From Brienomyrus brachyistius (lineage: Eukaryota; Chordata; Actinopteri; Osteoglossiformes; Mormyridae): 64,000 nt of DNA. The stretch is taken from contig NC_064554.1 of NCBI RefSeq assembly GCF_023856365.1, positions 11,880,801-11,944,800 on the forward strand. Reading direction: 5' to 3'. A model generated the notes under the pieces. That model did no database searches. It was not told the DNA's origin and worked only from the letters and a program-made list of their open reading frames with translations. The position numbers and the translations under genes are program-made. This document shows, piece after piece, positions 13,179-26,962 of the stretch; positions within the stretch are counted from its first letter, which is position 1; every line of letters begins with the position of its first letter.

Positions 13179-14568
13179 ATGGATTTCGAGAAGGCAATAT
13201 ATATTATTTCGACGCTATGCACTTTCCAGGCGTTGGCTGAGCCGCATCTTGGTGTAGAACGAAGTAAGTGTTCTCCCCAACTTAACTTTATTCACGACTT
13301 TTTAAATACATTTTTAAAACGGCTTTCGCATATTAATCCCTTTCTCACACCTGTCTTTAAACATATAAAATAAAAAAAATATATGCTTTGGGCATTAATG
13401 AACTTTCACCTTCTTTGACAGACATATATTGTGAAAGTTGTCTGACGACCGTAAAAGGTAAGATTTTCAACACAGCGACATGATTGGCAGTAATTACATG
13501 CTTTAGACAATTCCCATAGTCTGTCTTCTGCAATTCTTTCTCTCTTACGCAGAAATAGAATCCCTTTTGACCAAAGTCCCAAATGAATCCAGGGAAGCAG
13601 CTGTGAAAAAAATGGTAGATGCTGTGACATGCAAGACTGTCCCCTTTGAAAAGGGTCCAAGTTATGATAAAATGAGAGTCGCCTGCGAACATCTGCTGGG
13701 TAATTTTTGCATTATTGATGCTTGTTTTTGTTTGCTAGCATAACTTATAGTCTACATGTGTTTTATACGGGTGGCATAGAGAGGAGGGAAGTTAGCAGGA
13801 AATCCACAAGTAAAAATAAAAGCTCATATAAGGCTGCTGTGCGCATCCCTTTGAAATGGTTCTGGAAGCAAAAGCGGGTCTTAATTGGTACTACACAGGG
13901 GTGCATAATGAAGTGTACACTTACCTTTTACTCTTCGTAAATAATCAAACTTCATACGTGTTACAGAGATCTATGGTGAGCATTTCAGTGAAGCATTTCT
14001 CAGCAAAGAATCCAAGCGTCTGGATATTCTGCTGTGCTATGAAAAAACTTTCACCTGTGTGGGAGCAAACCGGCTGAAAAATCAGGTATTACACTTACAT
14101 GAACTTAATGCCGCGGGTCCTTTAGTCCAAAGTGATATGATAGTGAAGCAAACGGCAAACATAAAGCGTACGGCTGTCGAGGGCTCCATCAGACATAAGA
14201 GCAGCTAGGCTGAGCCTCCGGTGAACATCAAGGTGTAAGCAGCACTGGGGCAAAAGCTACCCAGAATCCTATAAACAAAGCAAGAGCCAAATAAGACACA
14301 TATTCAGACCATTTAGCCTTTTCTTTAAATCACAAGTTCTAACTGTATTTTACAAAGTTATGGGCATTGAAAATGTCACCAGGTATGTTTTTAAAGTAGC
14401 TAAGAGTCACCGATCTTTCATTTTTTTCTTACATTTCATCACCAGAACAACACTGCGGATGTAACGGCAGACAATATCAAGGCGTTACTGCAGGAGAATA
14501 AAAGTAATGTTCGTGCTGCAAGGCCTGTGCGTGTGAACACCACAAAAGCTACGAAAGACGAGCTGTAA
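13179..14568 (+). CDS. Small ER-resident secretory-pathway protein with six cysteines and C-terminal KDEL (saposin/canopy-like, unassigned)
   Basis: Five exons join in frame: 13179-13263, 13422-13457, 13553-13699, 13967-14085, 14446-14568, all with GT-AG borders (phases 1,1,1,0), giving 169 residues. Residues 1-20 are a hydrophobic signal peptide ending FQALAEP. The last four residues are KDEL, the retrieval signal for the endoplasmic reticulum lumen. The mature part has a CESC pair (about residues 32-35) and four further cysteines (VTCKT, VACEH, LLCYE, FTCVG) separated by amphipathic helices, the layout of saposin-type or canopy-type small ER proteins. NxS/T sites occur at PNESR, NNTAD, ENKSN and VNTTK. 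A TGACTCA (AP-1 type) site lies at 13102-13108. It lies 2.2 kb upstream of ccp110 on the same strand. I do not recognise the orthologue; the ER location is well supported, the fold is inference. Confidence 0.8.
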
Positions 14569-14812
14569 AGACTCGCCACGACTGCGAGGGAAGCAGAACA
14601 ATATGGAATGTGCATCCATCCATCCACCCCTCCTTCCATCAACCTTCCATCCATCCATCCCCAACTGCAGCTGCAGAGATGTGTGAATATACACCAAATC
14701 CAAAACGGTGGTGGAGCATGCAACAAAACCTGAGATGTCCCCCTGTCTTCCTGATTGCTTTCAAACCTAACACGAAACATGTCTAAAATGAAAATATATT
14801 AATTTTACATGC

Positions 14813-14818
14813 AATAAA
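14813..14818 (+). terminator. Polyadenylation signal AATAAA
   Basis: AATAAA about 245 bases after the KDEL stop codon. The 3'UTR between contains a short catccatcc-rich tract (14614-14662). Confidence 0.5.
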
Positions 14819-14829
14819 CATGCACACTA

Positions 14830-16700
14830 CACTTATTATGTAGTTCTATATGTACTTCATCACGTATTTTTGCATCTGGTAAATAAGTTTAAATAAATTA
14901 AAAAGCTTAATTTTAAAGTGCTTTAAATCAGTCTCCAGGGGTATAATACGTAACCTCATCTATTTTCGTGTGATTTCGAATATGACAGTCATCTGCGTTC
15001 GTATGCCACTTTCTTTACACAGGCCTTGACCTACGCTTTGGGACTAATAATTTAAAAGAAGTGGTTTGTAAATGGAACAGCAGGACCCCCCGCTTATTCC
15101 CTTCCAAATTGTCCGCTGAGCTGGGTTTGAGGTGCTAGGGGGCGCTGTTGGCACTACAGAATCCGGTCAGTGCACTAAGAGGTGGTACCCCTACATTTAG
15201 ACACCGGTCTGAATTGAAACATCGAACCGCCCGTTCGAGGCCTGAATATAATAAGACGGGCGAGATTTTAACCTCGGAGAGAAAAGTGGATACTGTCCAA
15301 AATAGGGTAAGGCAAGGCAGGCAAGGTCTTTGCGCTAATGAACACTCCGACACGCAGTACCATATATCATGCAAGTAGCTCGTAACCGGTTTCCTGGAAT
15401 GTTTTCTGTTCTTTTACATAGTTATCATTTTTGGACTATTGCATTTGAATTAGACGGCACGGGAAAACTCTTGGTATGTCTCCGTAGGTCGCTGTCGGGA
15501 TGAATAGCTATGTCAAATGCTGTACAGCTAACAGGCTATCTGCCGAATGAGCGGTATAGCTTCAGGTAATTTGTACAACATGATAACATACTACAATCAA
15601 GTACCATTTCGTCGTTAGATGCGTTTTAAACTAAATTATGGTAGATGGAAATATAGTAAAAGGAAAGAACAGATCTATAACTAGGACCCTTAACCCTTAA
15701 CGTTGCATGTGGTTTTTAGCTGATAGAATAATTGATTTTTGGCTGTGATGGCTGAAATAATATATTAATTGATAACGGTAAATAAATGACAATGGCTACA
15801 TTATTCTAAGCATCTAAGGATTTTTCAGGGACACACGTTTCGCTCCAGATGTTGCACCGAAGGTTTGATGCTTCCGCTGCGGATGGTACACGGAGGCGGT
15901 TTGGTAGAATGTGCATTAACCGCTCTCTGCGCATAAACCGCGTGTAGAGATTTCTGGAAAAAAGGGGGAGAGAGACGAACAAAGCAACCCAGGACTCCGC
16001 ATAATCCCGTAATTTTAATATTCTTGATTACAGCTGTCAGCGCAACGCCCGCAGCTGCGATTCGACCTTGTGTGTTTTTCATGCTCGCTTAACATTGAAC
16101 GGGACAGTCGTGATGAATGGGTGCACATTATTTTGAATGATTGATTCACAATGTCTAAGTAGTAAACGGTATTATTTGATTTTTTTTTTGGGGGGGAGGG
16201 AGGGGGTAAACTTATTTAAATTGCGGAACGTTTGTGTGTTTTACTTTCTTTTATACTTTTGTACGTTTTACTTTCACAGACAGTGTCAATTCCATTGCGG
16301 TAATGTTTAAGTTTTGGGCTAGAACCATTTAATCACTGGAACAACTAAACCTAATGTCACGGCATGGTTCACATACTAAAATCTACACATAGGACGGTTG
16401 TTCTTACAGGCTGAAGGTGTTTGGCAGTTTTTTTAATCAGCCTGTAAGTACTAAAACACACCTCCGCATGTAACGACATGTATCATGTATAAATCAGTAG
16501 AGGGATATGCCGAATTCGGTCTTTAAATAGAAATTAACAAGACCCCTAAACTTATCTTTCAGTTTTGCTCTTCAGGTTTTTGTAGAAGCCCATCGCATAA
16601 ATGACATATTTAGCACATTAGAACACGTATAGGAAGAGCTCTAAGGTAGGTCTACTTGTTTTTTGTCATCTGACATATTAATTTCAGTCTGTGCCGTAGT
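14830..16700. other. Intergenic or ccp110 5' region
   Basis: No coding exon recognised. Contains a T/G-rich tract (16172-16207). A 5' untranslated exon of ccp110 may lie here, because the first coding exon is preceded by an acceptor-like atttcag at 16681-16687. Confidence 0.4.
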
Positions 16701-16719
16701 CAGGCGAGGGCGGTGACGA

Positions 16720-19700
16720 ATGATGGAGAGCTACAAGGAGTTCTGCTCCCGAAGTCTTGCCAGGCTCCAGGCGGAAGGGAAGATGCAGATCCGCCAAGCG
16801 AGCCGCGGCCAGCAGAGGGAGCTCTCTGCCATTCGGTTCCATGGTAGGGCCGTGCTCTGCCCTGTGGTAAGTAGAGTGCACACATTTGATTATCGTAAGA
16901 ATGAAACGCTGGGGTTGCATGCCTCACTGAACACACACAAACACACAAACGATATGCATACTGTTACTAAATATTTAAGTAAAAGTGTATCTGTACTGGA
17001 TTCTGTTTCCAGTCTGGGAAAAATAACCGATATATTGTTTTGTCTGTTTTGAGTTTTTGTTACAGGATGAGGATCTTATGCACGTAATTACTTAGTATAC
17101 AAATTCTAATCAGTATTTCCTAATTATTTTGTCATTTGTTTGACATTTAAACTAATTTTAATTTTCAGCTTTTAAAGTAAAGCTAATTGAATATCATTTA
17201 TCAGGTCTTGGTGTTTAATTGGATAGATGTTTAAAAAAACAATTAAAAGTTATTAAAATAACATGTATAATTATATGAAGCATGTGGCTCAGATGTGGGT
17301 TATGATGAAGATGCTGTGGAGGGGGGGGGTGCCCCTCCTTCCCCATGAGAGGTTATAAAGTCAGAATCACTCAGTCATCGGTTCTCAGGTTAAATAATCT
17401 CATGTGCAGCAGACTGTGTGTTTTTTTGTGTGGTAAAGATCAGTATTAGAAGTGTGAAGGATTAAAGAGGACATGGTAGCATGAAGGTTCGCCAGTGAGG
17501 TGTACTCACAGGAACAGTTAACATAGGTACAGATTTGCTCTCTAGTGATATGGCTGAACTCCCAGTGTCATTAACTAGGCCGAACTTCCAGATCACCCAT
17601 TTAAAAATACCACCAGGATGGTATAAAATATGAATCACATGTATAAAACTGTATTTTAACATCACAATGTAACTGAAATAGTGTCAGTGTGCAACATGCA
17701 CCTTGTTTACAGTGGGCTGTGATCCTTCCTGAATTGCTGTGTCCTGTGTGTGTGTGTCTGTATGTGTGTGTCTGTATGTGTGTGTCTGTATGTGTGTGTA
17801 TGTATGTGTGTGTATGTCTGTGTGTGTATGTCTGTGTGTGTATGTCTGTGTCTGTCTGTCTGTGTATGTGTGTGTCTGTGTGTGTGTATTTATGTCTGTG
17901 TCTGTCTGTCTGTCTGTGTCTGTCTGTCTGTCTGTCTGTCTGTGTATCGGCACATGCTTCCCAGCTGAGTGAGGAGCAGCGCAGAGAGATGGCGCAGTAC
18001 AGACAGAAGGCTGCACAGCTGGACGCAGGGCGGCAGGCACGGGTTCAGGGCGAGGAAGGGAGTGTGCAGGCAAGTTACTGGGCCACGGCTCTCACACATG
18101 TGAAGGCGTCTCCACACAGATCAGAATGTGCTGTCAAGGGTGTCCCCCCCCCATGGCAGTTCCAGGTCAGTTTCAGAGCTCCCTATGAAAATACCCTTTA
18201 AAGCCACCCCCCCCCCCCCCCCCCCCCCGCAGGCACTCCGAAAGGCACCCCCTGAAAAAGGTCTTTAAAGCTGCTTTCTGCAGATGTCCACCCCTTTAAA
18301 TGCCCCCTCAAAGCATCATATGACACGTGCCTCCCTTCCCAAAGCATTTTGCTGTGTCTATGCTAAGCACGAGGATTTATGCTCTTCCAGGCTAGCAGCA
18401 CTTACATTCACATGTAGGGCACACAGTCTGCTGAAATGGGTATGTTTAGCTTTCCTGATCTCCTCCGCAGGAGCACCTGGAGTCTGGAGCGCAGGGACAG
18501 ACAGCAGCACCCCCCAGCTGCACCAACAATGGCTTCTGCCAGTCGCCTGAAAAGGCTGGACCCATGCCTTCTGCCCCCACACAAGGAGAGGGTCCGGGGG
18601 ACCTGGGGGACCAGGGAGGGGGAGTCGAGGAGAGCAGGAGTCTCGACATCAGCCTGCTGACGAGGTTCAGGGAGCAGGAGCAGGGCTGCCAGGGGCCCTG
18701 GGGGGTGCCCAGGAGCCTCTCCGACAAAGAGAACCAGAGAGGAGGCCAAAGCCCCCCCAGCCCAGCTAACACCCCCCACCAGACATGTCCCCCGGAGGCG
18801 GCATCCGGTGGCCTCCTCCATGACCCATCTGGGGCTTACACTCTGCCCCTCAGCACTGGGGCAGGCCTCAGCCCCCGCCCCCACCGTCGGCGCCCCCGGC
18901 CCGTCTCCACTGGCAACATCTTGGCTACCTCCCCTATAAACATGCCGGACAGGTGGGGCGACTCTCTGGCGCCCTCTTTGGACAGCAGCCAGCGTGGAAA
19001 TTCATTTGGTTATGAGTCACCCTACAGTATCAGTCCCCTGGGTGCTGGGGTCGCCCCCTCAGGCTTCCGGCGGCGCTGCCACACCCTGGACAGCAACCTG
19101 AACCCCAGCCCCCGGTGGACACCCATCGACCGGAGCCAAGAGAGGCTCCCGCGCCTGATGGTCCCGCGCTCTCCTCCCTATGATGTCGGAGGCTCCTTTC
19201 CATTGCGAATTCATCCCCACGTGGCCCAAGACAGCTCACCTAGGTCAGAACCAGAGAGTCTGCTGGGCGGCCACAGCGGTGTGGGGGTCACAGAGAGCAA
19301 AAACGGTAGGGTGGGGTAAATGGTGTGTGTGCATGTGTCTGTGTCTGAGTGTGTCAGTGTCTGAGTGCCAGGATGTCCGAATGCCTGTGTGGAGGCTCAG
19401 CCCGCGCCTAGGTGTGTGTGTCTGTGATCTTCAGGGGACGTGCAGCTCAAGGTGCAGGTGCTGGAGGAAATGCGCTGGCAGCTGGAGGAGGAGCGCAACT
19501 GGCAGCTGTCTGTGCTGATTGCCGAGCAGGAGAGGGCACAACACCGCCTCCTGCAGGTCGGGATGCAAAAAATCATGCTGCAATAAAGCAAGAAAACAAA
19601 CTTTAAATTTAAAACGGTTAGTTTTAATCAGAATTTGTGTTTCCTGATTTCTGTCGGTGCCCCACTACGTGTCCATGTGAGTGACCACAGGAGTTGGAGG

Positions 19701-22700
19701 AGAAGGAGAGGAGGCTAATGGAACAAGGTGCTGAACTCACTTCACTTGGGGAGCCAGCGGCCAGCTGGGGGCACCAGAGAGACAGCTTCTCACCCCTGAG
19801 CCCCTCCTACCCCACCAATTTTCCTGCAGAAAAGTCCCCAGTAGGCAGCATAGGTAACAATCATACATGCACCGTCGCAATTAAGCTTCTGTTACATTTT
19901 GTATCATATAAGTCAGTGATTCTGAAACAATGGTATTCAAACTCCTGGTACGCAAGGTCCCTCTGGTGGTATACAGAGGTATCCTCTCTTATGACTTTGG
20001 TCATAATGTTGGTTTGTGGACAGCCTAATGTTTTCTGAAGTGGCATGCGGTCTAAAAAGTTTAAAAGCCAATGAGCTAAGCCTGTTTCTTTAGGCGGACC
20101 CTCTGGTAAATTGGCTGCTCCCTGAATACATCAGTAATCTCTCTGTAATGTTCTGTGCTGCTTAGGAAGCCTCCCGTCGCCTAACATCCACCCAGCTGTG
20201 TATCTGTGGGGGAGCAGCAAGACCCGGGACAGGCTGATTCAAGTGCGTGTGCGTGCTTGCCGTCCATGTGTGTGTCTGCTGCGTCCGTTTGGGTCATACT
20301 CCGAGGCGGTTCTCATTTCGATGCTACATAATGCTGTAAACAGCATATTATAAATGTCTCAACAGTATTTTGACAAATGATTGGCTCGTGTATCAAGTAG
20401 CACATAGTGTAACATTTATAAAAATAAGTAAGTTCTGGTTTGCGGTTTGTAAGCGGGACCTCGAAGTGTCTCTCGGAGCTTCTGCTATGTGCTCAGTATA
20501 TCTGGGGAATGCCCCCTCCCACGCACCCCCACTTCACGCCCCCACATGCCTCAATCTTTCCCTGCAGATGCTGAGCCCTGAAATGCAGGGGGCGCTGTGC
20601 CGCCTGAGTGCCATGGCTCGCGGGTTCCTCACCCGGCGGCTGCTGAAGACAGAGAAGGTCATTCACCTGCGGCAGACTGTGCAGGTATGAACACACACAC
20701 ACACTATACTCACTTATACGTGGCTGGCTATGCCTTTAGGCATGGTTGTACCTTTCATGCATGCTTGGAGTTGGTGCCAGGTGACCATGTGTGTGTGTGT
20801 GTGTCTGCAGGACACACAGGACTTCATCCAGTCATTCCGGGGTGAGACCCCGCTGAAGAAAGGAGCTCTTTCCACGCAGGATGTGGCTTTGCAGCAGCGA
20901 GTCAGAGCCCAGGTGACCATATGGTGGCACTGTGACTCGCTGGAGGATGCGCCCCTGTACACGAGTGTATGTGTCTTAATGTCCCATGCATGTATCCCCC
21001 CAGCTACGTGCTGCCCTCTACGATGTTCACGACATCTTCTTTGAGATGCCGCTGGAGGACCGGCTGGGACTGCTGCAGATGGACAGGGAGTTACGCACAG
21101 AGAGGAAGATTCGGGAGATGGTAACTGAGCATGTTCCGAGCGATGTCCTATCATATGCTGGGGGCGGGGCTTAGGCTCAACCAATCACATGCTGAGTAAT
21201 ATTTTACAGTAGCAGGGGAGGAGCTTGCAGTGAGTCATGCTCTGGTCATTTGGCAGTTCAGCAAGTGTTTATCTGCTGTGGCCTGTGACTGGGTCACACA
21301 GTTCTATTCAATTATTCACTATACAAACGCTCCTTACTTTGTAATGGTTTGACTTACAATATTTTGACTTTGGTGATGCACTTTCGCTAGTCATCAGACT
21401 TTGGGTTTCGATCTTTTTCCGGGCAAACGATACACAGTACAACACTTTCTCCTGATGCCACGCGATGGCAGCATCCACACAGTTACACTTCCAGTCTCTG
21501 TAGAGATCGTGAGCGTAAGCATCTCATGCAGTGTTTTGCAAAGTATCAGATGGTGTTTTTTTCGGTTTGTCCAAATATTTACCTATTGGGTGAGAGTAGT
21601 TATTCATTTACATATTTAACGTATCATATGCATATTCGACAATATTTTCAACTTACGATCGATTCTAACTCCATCGTAAGTGGAGGGCTGACTCCAACTG
21701 TAGCAGTAGCTCTCACTCCTGTACCCTAAGGAGACATTCTGTCAGGGTGTCCTGCAGGAACAGGACTGTGAACCGCTGAACTACAGGCGGAATAAGCAGT
21801 TGCCTAGGGCTGCAGAAGTGAAATTGTGGAAGAAGTGAAATGATCATCAGTGTTCGTGCCATGGGACCATCCCCGGTAAAACTTGGAATCCTGTATGAAT
21901 GACAAACAGGGCCATCATCACTATCTTCTACGTGCTCCTCAGGAGAAAGCCAGGAGCCCCAAGGACAGGTTGACGCTCTCTGCGGCCACGCAGAAGTCCC
22001 TGGACAGGAGGAAGCTGAGGTGAGACGCTGATCGGCTGTATTCAGGCCACTCGTCACTCGTAACGTGAAGGTTTGCGTGCATCCTGGTCGGTCTGCTTTC
22101 CCTTGCAGGGTGAGGGAGACTCCCACACACTCCAAGAAGGCCCATCAAAAGCCAAAGAGCCCCCCCGCAAACAGGTGACTGCAATCACTGTGAAGATTGT
22201 ATGCCTGACATCCATCAGACTGTAGTGGAAAGAGGTCTTAGGTCCAGCTTGACCCAGATGAGGAGACTGCTTGGGTTAGCTAAAAGTGGCTATCCAGAAC
22301 TTAGTAGCTATCTACCAGATAGCATCACTCCCTCATATGATTTTTTCCCCTAGGATCTTGCAACCAAGCCAGGGACAAAATGCTCCCGTTGCAGGCCAGC
22401 TCCTCCGACAGGGGTGAGTTCTTTTCATCTCCCCATCCAGTCTGCCTCCCTCACTTTTTGGTTTCTGACTTGTACTTTCCTACCTACACTGGAGGTCGTC
22501 TAATCCAGGAAATCAGCGTGTCAGAGTTTTAAAGAAGTATAACAGAAAATACACAGATTTATGATTTAGCTTTAACAGGTTTCTCTGCTCTCTCCCAATT
22601 CCTTTCCTGATCCCTTACCCGATCCTTATCCCATTACCTCTCCTGATCCTTTTCCTGATCCCTCACCCGATCCCGTTCCCATTCCCTCTCCTGATCCCTT

Positions 22701-22787
22701 TCTCTCTCTCTCAGGAGCTTATACAGAAAGATGCCACAGGAACGAGTGAGGCACTCGGACATGAGGAAACGACACTCGCTGGGCTAG
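16720..22787 (+). CDS. ccp110: Centriolar coiled-coil protein of 110 kDa (CP110)
   Basis: CP110 caps the distal end of centrioles and restrains ciliogenesis. Thirteen coding exons fit in frame: 16720-16866, 17965-18069, 18471-19305, 19435-19556, 19691-19853, 20166-20242, 20568-20684, 20811-20912, 21004-21120, 21943-22019, 22109-22174, 22354-22413, 22715-22787, giving 686 residues. Diagnostic stretches are the N-terminal [15 protein letters not shown] and [14 protein letters not shown] after an HRRRPRP run, a coiled coil [15 protein letters not shown], the calmodulin-type IQ region [11 protein letters not shown], then [26 protein letters not shown] and a C-terminal RHSLG. It is shorter than the roughly 1000-residue mammalian protein, mainly in the low-complexity middle (large exon 3). 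Two adjacent ATGs compete for the start. Intron 2 appears to use a GC donor. Confidence 0.93.
17739..17948. repeat. (TGTG/TCTG)n microsatellite in ccp110 intron 1
   Basis: About 210 bases of tgtgtgtctgta, tgtgtatgtctg and tctgtctg units end 16 bases before the exon 2 acceptor (17965), so it forms most of the polypyrimidine-poor intron end. The long antisense and sense ORFs here are repeat artefacts. Confidence 0.9.
18209..18229. repeat. Poly-C tract in ccp110 intron 2
   Basis: About 20 consecutive C residues, an error-prone run for sequencing. Confidence 0.85.
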
Positions 22788-22789
22788 TT

Positions 22790-25340
22790 GAGGTTTTCAA
22801 TGCACATGCTCAGTATACATGAAATGAAACAAAGCAGCTACCGTCACACTTCGACATGAAAGGCATAACTCTACAGGGGCCTTGTTGCCATGCCAACCAA
22901 GATCCTACACTGCTAATGCCTTTAAAGAAATTACTTCCTGTCTCCATGACAACAGAAAGCCCCGTCTCTCTTAGCTCCCCCCTGTCTAATTCCTGCCACA
23001 CCCACTAATCTTCCACTCTTCCCTTTCACTACATGCAGCTCCGTCCAGTGAGGAAAACTGTAGTTCTTAGTCATGTTTTTATTATCATAGCTTCATATTT
23101 TATAAAGAAAAATATGTACGCTGTTAAATTTCTTCCCTTTAGGTTTTAATGTGCTGTGCCAGGCCTCTCAGCTCTTATGCCCTTATGCTGGTCTTAGTGG
23201 CAATCCTGGTGAAGAACTTAAAAAAACACTTAAGAAAACTGAACGCTTTGCTCTAAATATGAACTATAGGAAACACACCCACTCCAGATGACTGTAAGAC
23301 ACAGCAGTGCCTTTATCTTTACTAAAGCATATCTTTCACATTTTTTTGCAGTGAAGTTGGCTAACTAATACATGACAAGGACGTTCATCTGTAAAAGCCG
23401 CCGATGTGAACCACGCCCTGGCAGAACGAGGCTCGAAAAGCCCCGTACGATTCCAGGCACGGTTCTGTTCATTTTCTGGTCATACTAAAGCAGAGAATCA
23501 TTACCTAAACAAGAATTTATTTAGCGACATTATTGTAATTAAAATGTCCGGCGGTGTTCTCACTTAGAGCTATCCTCAAAGTCTGAAATGAGGAGTGAGC
23601 ATGTCTGTGTGTCTGTGGGGGGGGGGGGGGGGGGGGGGGGGTATAGTGAGGTCCTCTCTGCTAAGATACCTCAGTAGACCTTATCTGTGGCACTTATGTG
23701 TATCTGTTGACCAGCTTTCCTTTGGTCTGCAATGGGCTGTGATCACAGTTGTCGTCTTGGGATCTGTTCTGTCCATCCTGCATGTCTGTATACTTTCATT
23801 GCTGCTGGCTACTTGACTGTTAACAACCGTACGATGAGTGCTACATTCTGTAAATGCATATGCAGATGCACAACAAACAGGTCTCTGTCAACAATAATAC
23901 CTCTTTACGGTACTGACCTTTGCTCCGTTGGATGCTTTTGGCGACACCTAGTGGTAACTACGGTGAGGGAAACATTACCGGAGCCCCGGCTCCAATCGAA
24001 CGTAGCCATTCCTTTCCAAGTTTTTATACGGAAGACATGGGAACTTTTATAATGTTAAAAATGTTTTATTTCTCTTTCTTTGTTGTTCATCATGTCCATG
24101 TTTAGATGTTTAGTGTTTATGCTTTTCTACTACCGTTACATTTCTCGTTATATAAGCATGCTAATGCCAACACATAAGTAACATGTTTGTCATTGTTGAT
24201 GACGAACATGATTTTTCATTGCAAAGAAATAAAAAACATAAAATCAGTTATCAAATTTCAGTATTGTAGGCAGGCATGCTGGTATAGAGTGTCTATAATT
24301 GTATTAAAAGATAAAAAATGATGGTACGTTGTCTTTCATCAGTCCTTAATTAAAGTAAAGCGGTAAAACCTGCACGGTACACTTTGTATTAAATTTAATA
24401 AAGCACAGCTCACTGTTTAAAACGTTTTTTTCCAATAAAGGTTTTTTAGTTCAGATCATCCTCGCATATTCCACAGTCTCAAGGGCGCCTCTCATTGTTG
24501 CTACTTAGAACACAAGCAAAATATTATAACAGTAATAATGTGACAATGCTTCACGCACTTTCTCAGCGTTTTAGAAAAAAAACAACAAAGTCTTCATTCA
24601 GTTAAGCATTTCGAGTGAGGGGAAGTTTAATCAGAAAGTAGCAACCAAGCATTCTTAGAGGAAAAGCTTAACAATGATCACCCCTGTCATGATAGTCAGT
24701 GCTGCAGTGGTGTGGAAATATTGGCTGATACTAATAACGGAAATATTTTGGTCTGATATAACTGATAATCAATGCAGATAAAGGGCTATCATCTGATCTT
24801 CACAAGACACTGAAAAGCACCTGAAAAACTGAGGCTTCAGTACAATCTATTGTTTTGGATGTAAGTCTTGTGGATGTGTGTCTGTGTTTATCTGTTTAAA
24901 TTTACGTTTAGTTTTATTGTAAGTCTTGAGGTTAGTGTCCTCGAAATCTTCACCTTCAAAGTAATTGTAATTTACCACAGACATTTCCTACATGAACAAA
25001 CGACACGCTAAAACGAGCCAGTAGAAAGGTCACAGTTTATTGAATGATCACCCGAACTGTCGACAGAAACAGCGATCGGCCTCGTTAGGGGTTGGGGTTC
25101 GTACACAGGCATGCTGCATGACGGCACAGTCACAGCTGTGACACACTTCCACAGACCCCCACCGGCTGTTCGGGGACGAGCCAGTGAGGAGAGGCAGGTT
25201 AGTGACCATTTCAGTCAAAGGAGTGTTTCTAGGTGAGCAGTCAAGCAAAAGAGACACAACTTCTGTGTAACTGTTAACAGTGATGTTCCATCCCCTTGGT
25301 TCATACAGAGCTAAAACTACTGAGAGATTTATCAAAACAT
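22790..25340. other. Intergenic sequence after ccp110
   Basis: Probable 3'UTR of ccp110 followed by intergenic DNA. A run of about 24 G residues lies at 23617-23641. AATAAA-type sequences occur near 24225 and 24398. No coding exon recognised. Confidence 0.5.
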
Positions 25341-25343
25341 GTG

Positions 25344-25782
25344 CAGTGCCAGTCAAAAGTTTGAACACATCCACCCATAGGAAGGTTTGTTTATACTATT
25401 CTCTGCATTTTAGAATAAACACAGAGATCAAAACTACAAAATAAGATACATGGAATTATGCACTGAACAAAGAAGTATTATTATTTTTTAAATTAAATTG
25501 TTGGGGGACGGGGCAGCTCCGCGGGCTGGGTAGGGACTGGCTGACCCTACTGTCCCCTCTACGCCATTTCCATGAGGTGGCCTCCTGGGAGGCTTTTCCA
25601 GCTGTCCTGAAGGAGGTCCCACATATGCTGAGCTCTCATTGGCCGCTTTTCCTTCACTCTCTGGTCAGACTCCTCCAAAACCATCTCTGCTGTGTTTAGG
25701 TCAGGTGACCAGGTCATGTGATGCGACACTATCGCTCTCCTTAGTAGGTGACGTGGCGTTTCCAAACTACTGACTGGCACTG
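25344..25782 (-). mobile_element. Tc1/mariner relic with transposase C-terminal fragment
   Basis: Ends are inverted: cagtgccagtcaaaagtttg at the left and aactactgactggcactg at the right, the latter followed by TA. On the minus strand, about 25740-25559 encodes the catalytic end of a Tc1 transposase (WSPDLNTAEMVLEESDQRVK, where active copies read SPDLNPIE). The N-terminal two thirds is deleted, so it is a non-autonomous relic. A G-rich non-Tc1 stretch sits at about 25500-25555. Confidence 0.88.
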
Positions 25783-25789
25783 TAAATGA

Positions 25790-26900
25790 AAAGATGATGA
25801 CAAATGGCTTTGGGTGCATTAAATCTTCATGTGATTTTCATATTTAAAAAATAATCTTTTTTCATGTTAATCATGTTAAGGAGCACTAACAGCTCTCTAC
25901 AAGATTTTTGTAAATAGCATTGTTTACTTTTAATAAATGAAATAAAATTATTCAATTAATGTAAAAAAAAAAATACCTGAAAGCTCCCAAGTACTGATGT
26001 TTGGCTCCCCCTCGTGGTGGATATTAGCAAGTGCCCTTGAATGGTGAATCTCCACATTTCCATCAAGTAATATTGCAATTTAAAAAATGTATTTTATTAC
26101 AATATTTACAGGAAATGACTGAACCAAAGATATTCCTTGTAGGGAGCCGTCAGGTTCTTCATTTTTTCTTGATTCGATCTCTCTCCTCTTAACTAGTTTT
26201 AAAGTTTAATGACATAATATAGTATTTTTGAGATTTCCTCCTTTTTTAGGTCATTTTCTAAATGATAAAATTAATTACAGTGCCTTTGTTTTTTTTCCTG
26301 CCCTTTCCAGAGTATGTTATGGATTCTCAGAGGTTTTGCAATGATGTGTACGGTAACCATTTCACTATGGTGAATGTGAACGTTCACACACAACTTCTAC
26401 TCGTTGAGAAAGAGAGAGAGAGGAGGGGGAGGCAGGCATGGCGATGTCTAAATTTGGCTGGGGAATGTTTAGATTGCACAGTTAACTCCCAGGCCCAGGG
26501 AGCTCAGGCGGGCAGTGAGGAGGGGGGAGGGCAGGCACACCGGCCCCAGGCTGGCATGAGATTTGCCCTTCCAGAAGCGGAGTCTTGCAGCTCGTCATGA
26601 CCTATGGTGACCTGAGGGAGTCACTGTCACTGGATGACAGACATTTCATCTATTTTATGGCCAGTTAAAGTGGAAAGCATTTCCCACAGAACATATATGA
26701 ACATGCCAGTTTTCTATTAGTATTCTTAATCCTAGCAGATCCTTTGTTTGGCTAAAATACTATCCATCCATGGAACAACAGACTCCAGAACAATGGCTTT
26801 TGGGAATTGTGAGGCCTTTCCGAGGATGAGTTGCATTGTATTGTCAAAATAATGTTACGTAATTACTGTCAGCTAGTTGAATAGAACTCAAGCCCCGCCT
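25790..26900. other. No gene seen
   Basis: AT-rich intergenic sequence; the ORF near 26262-26600 has no recognisable motif and starts in an AT-rich non-promoter context. Confidence 0.5.
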
Positions 26901-26962
26901 GAAAGGTGGGAGCAGTGTTTGAAAATGAAAACTGCTCAGATAAGATCTGGCAAGTGATCCGG

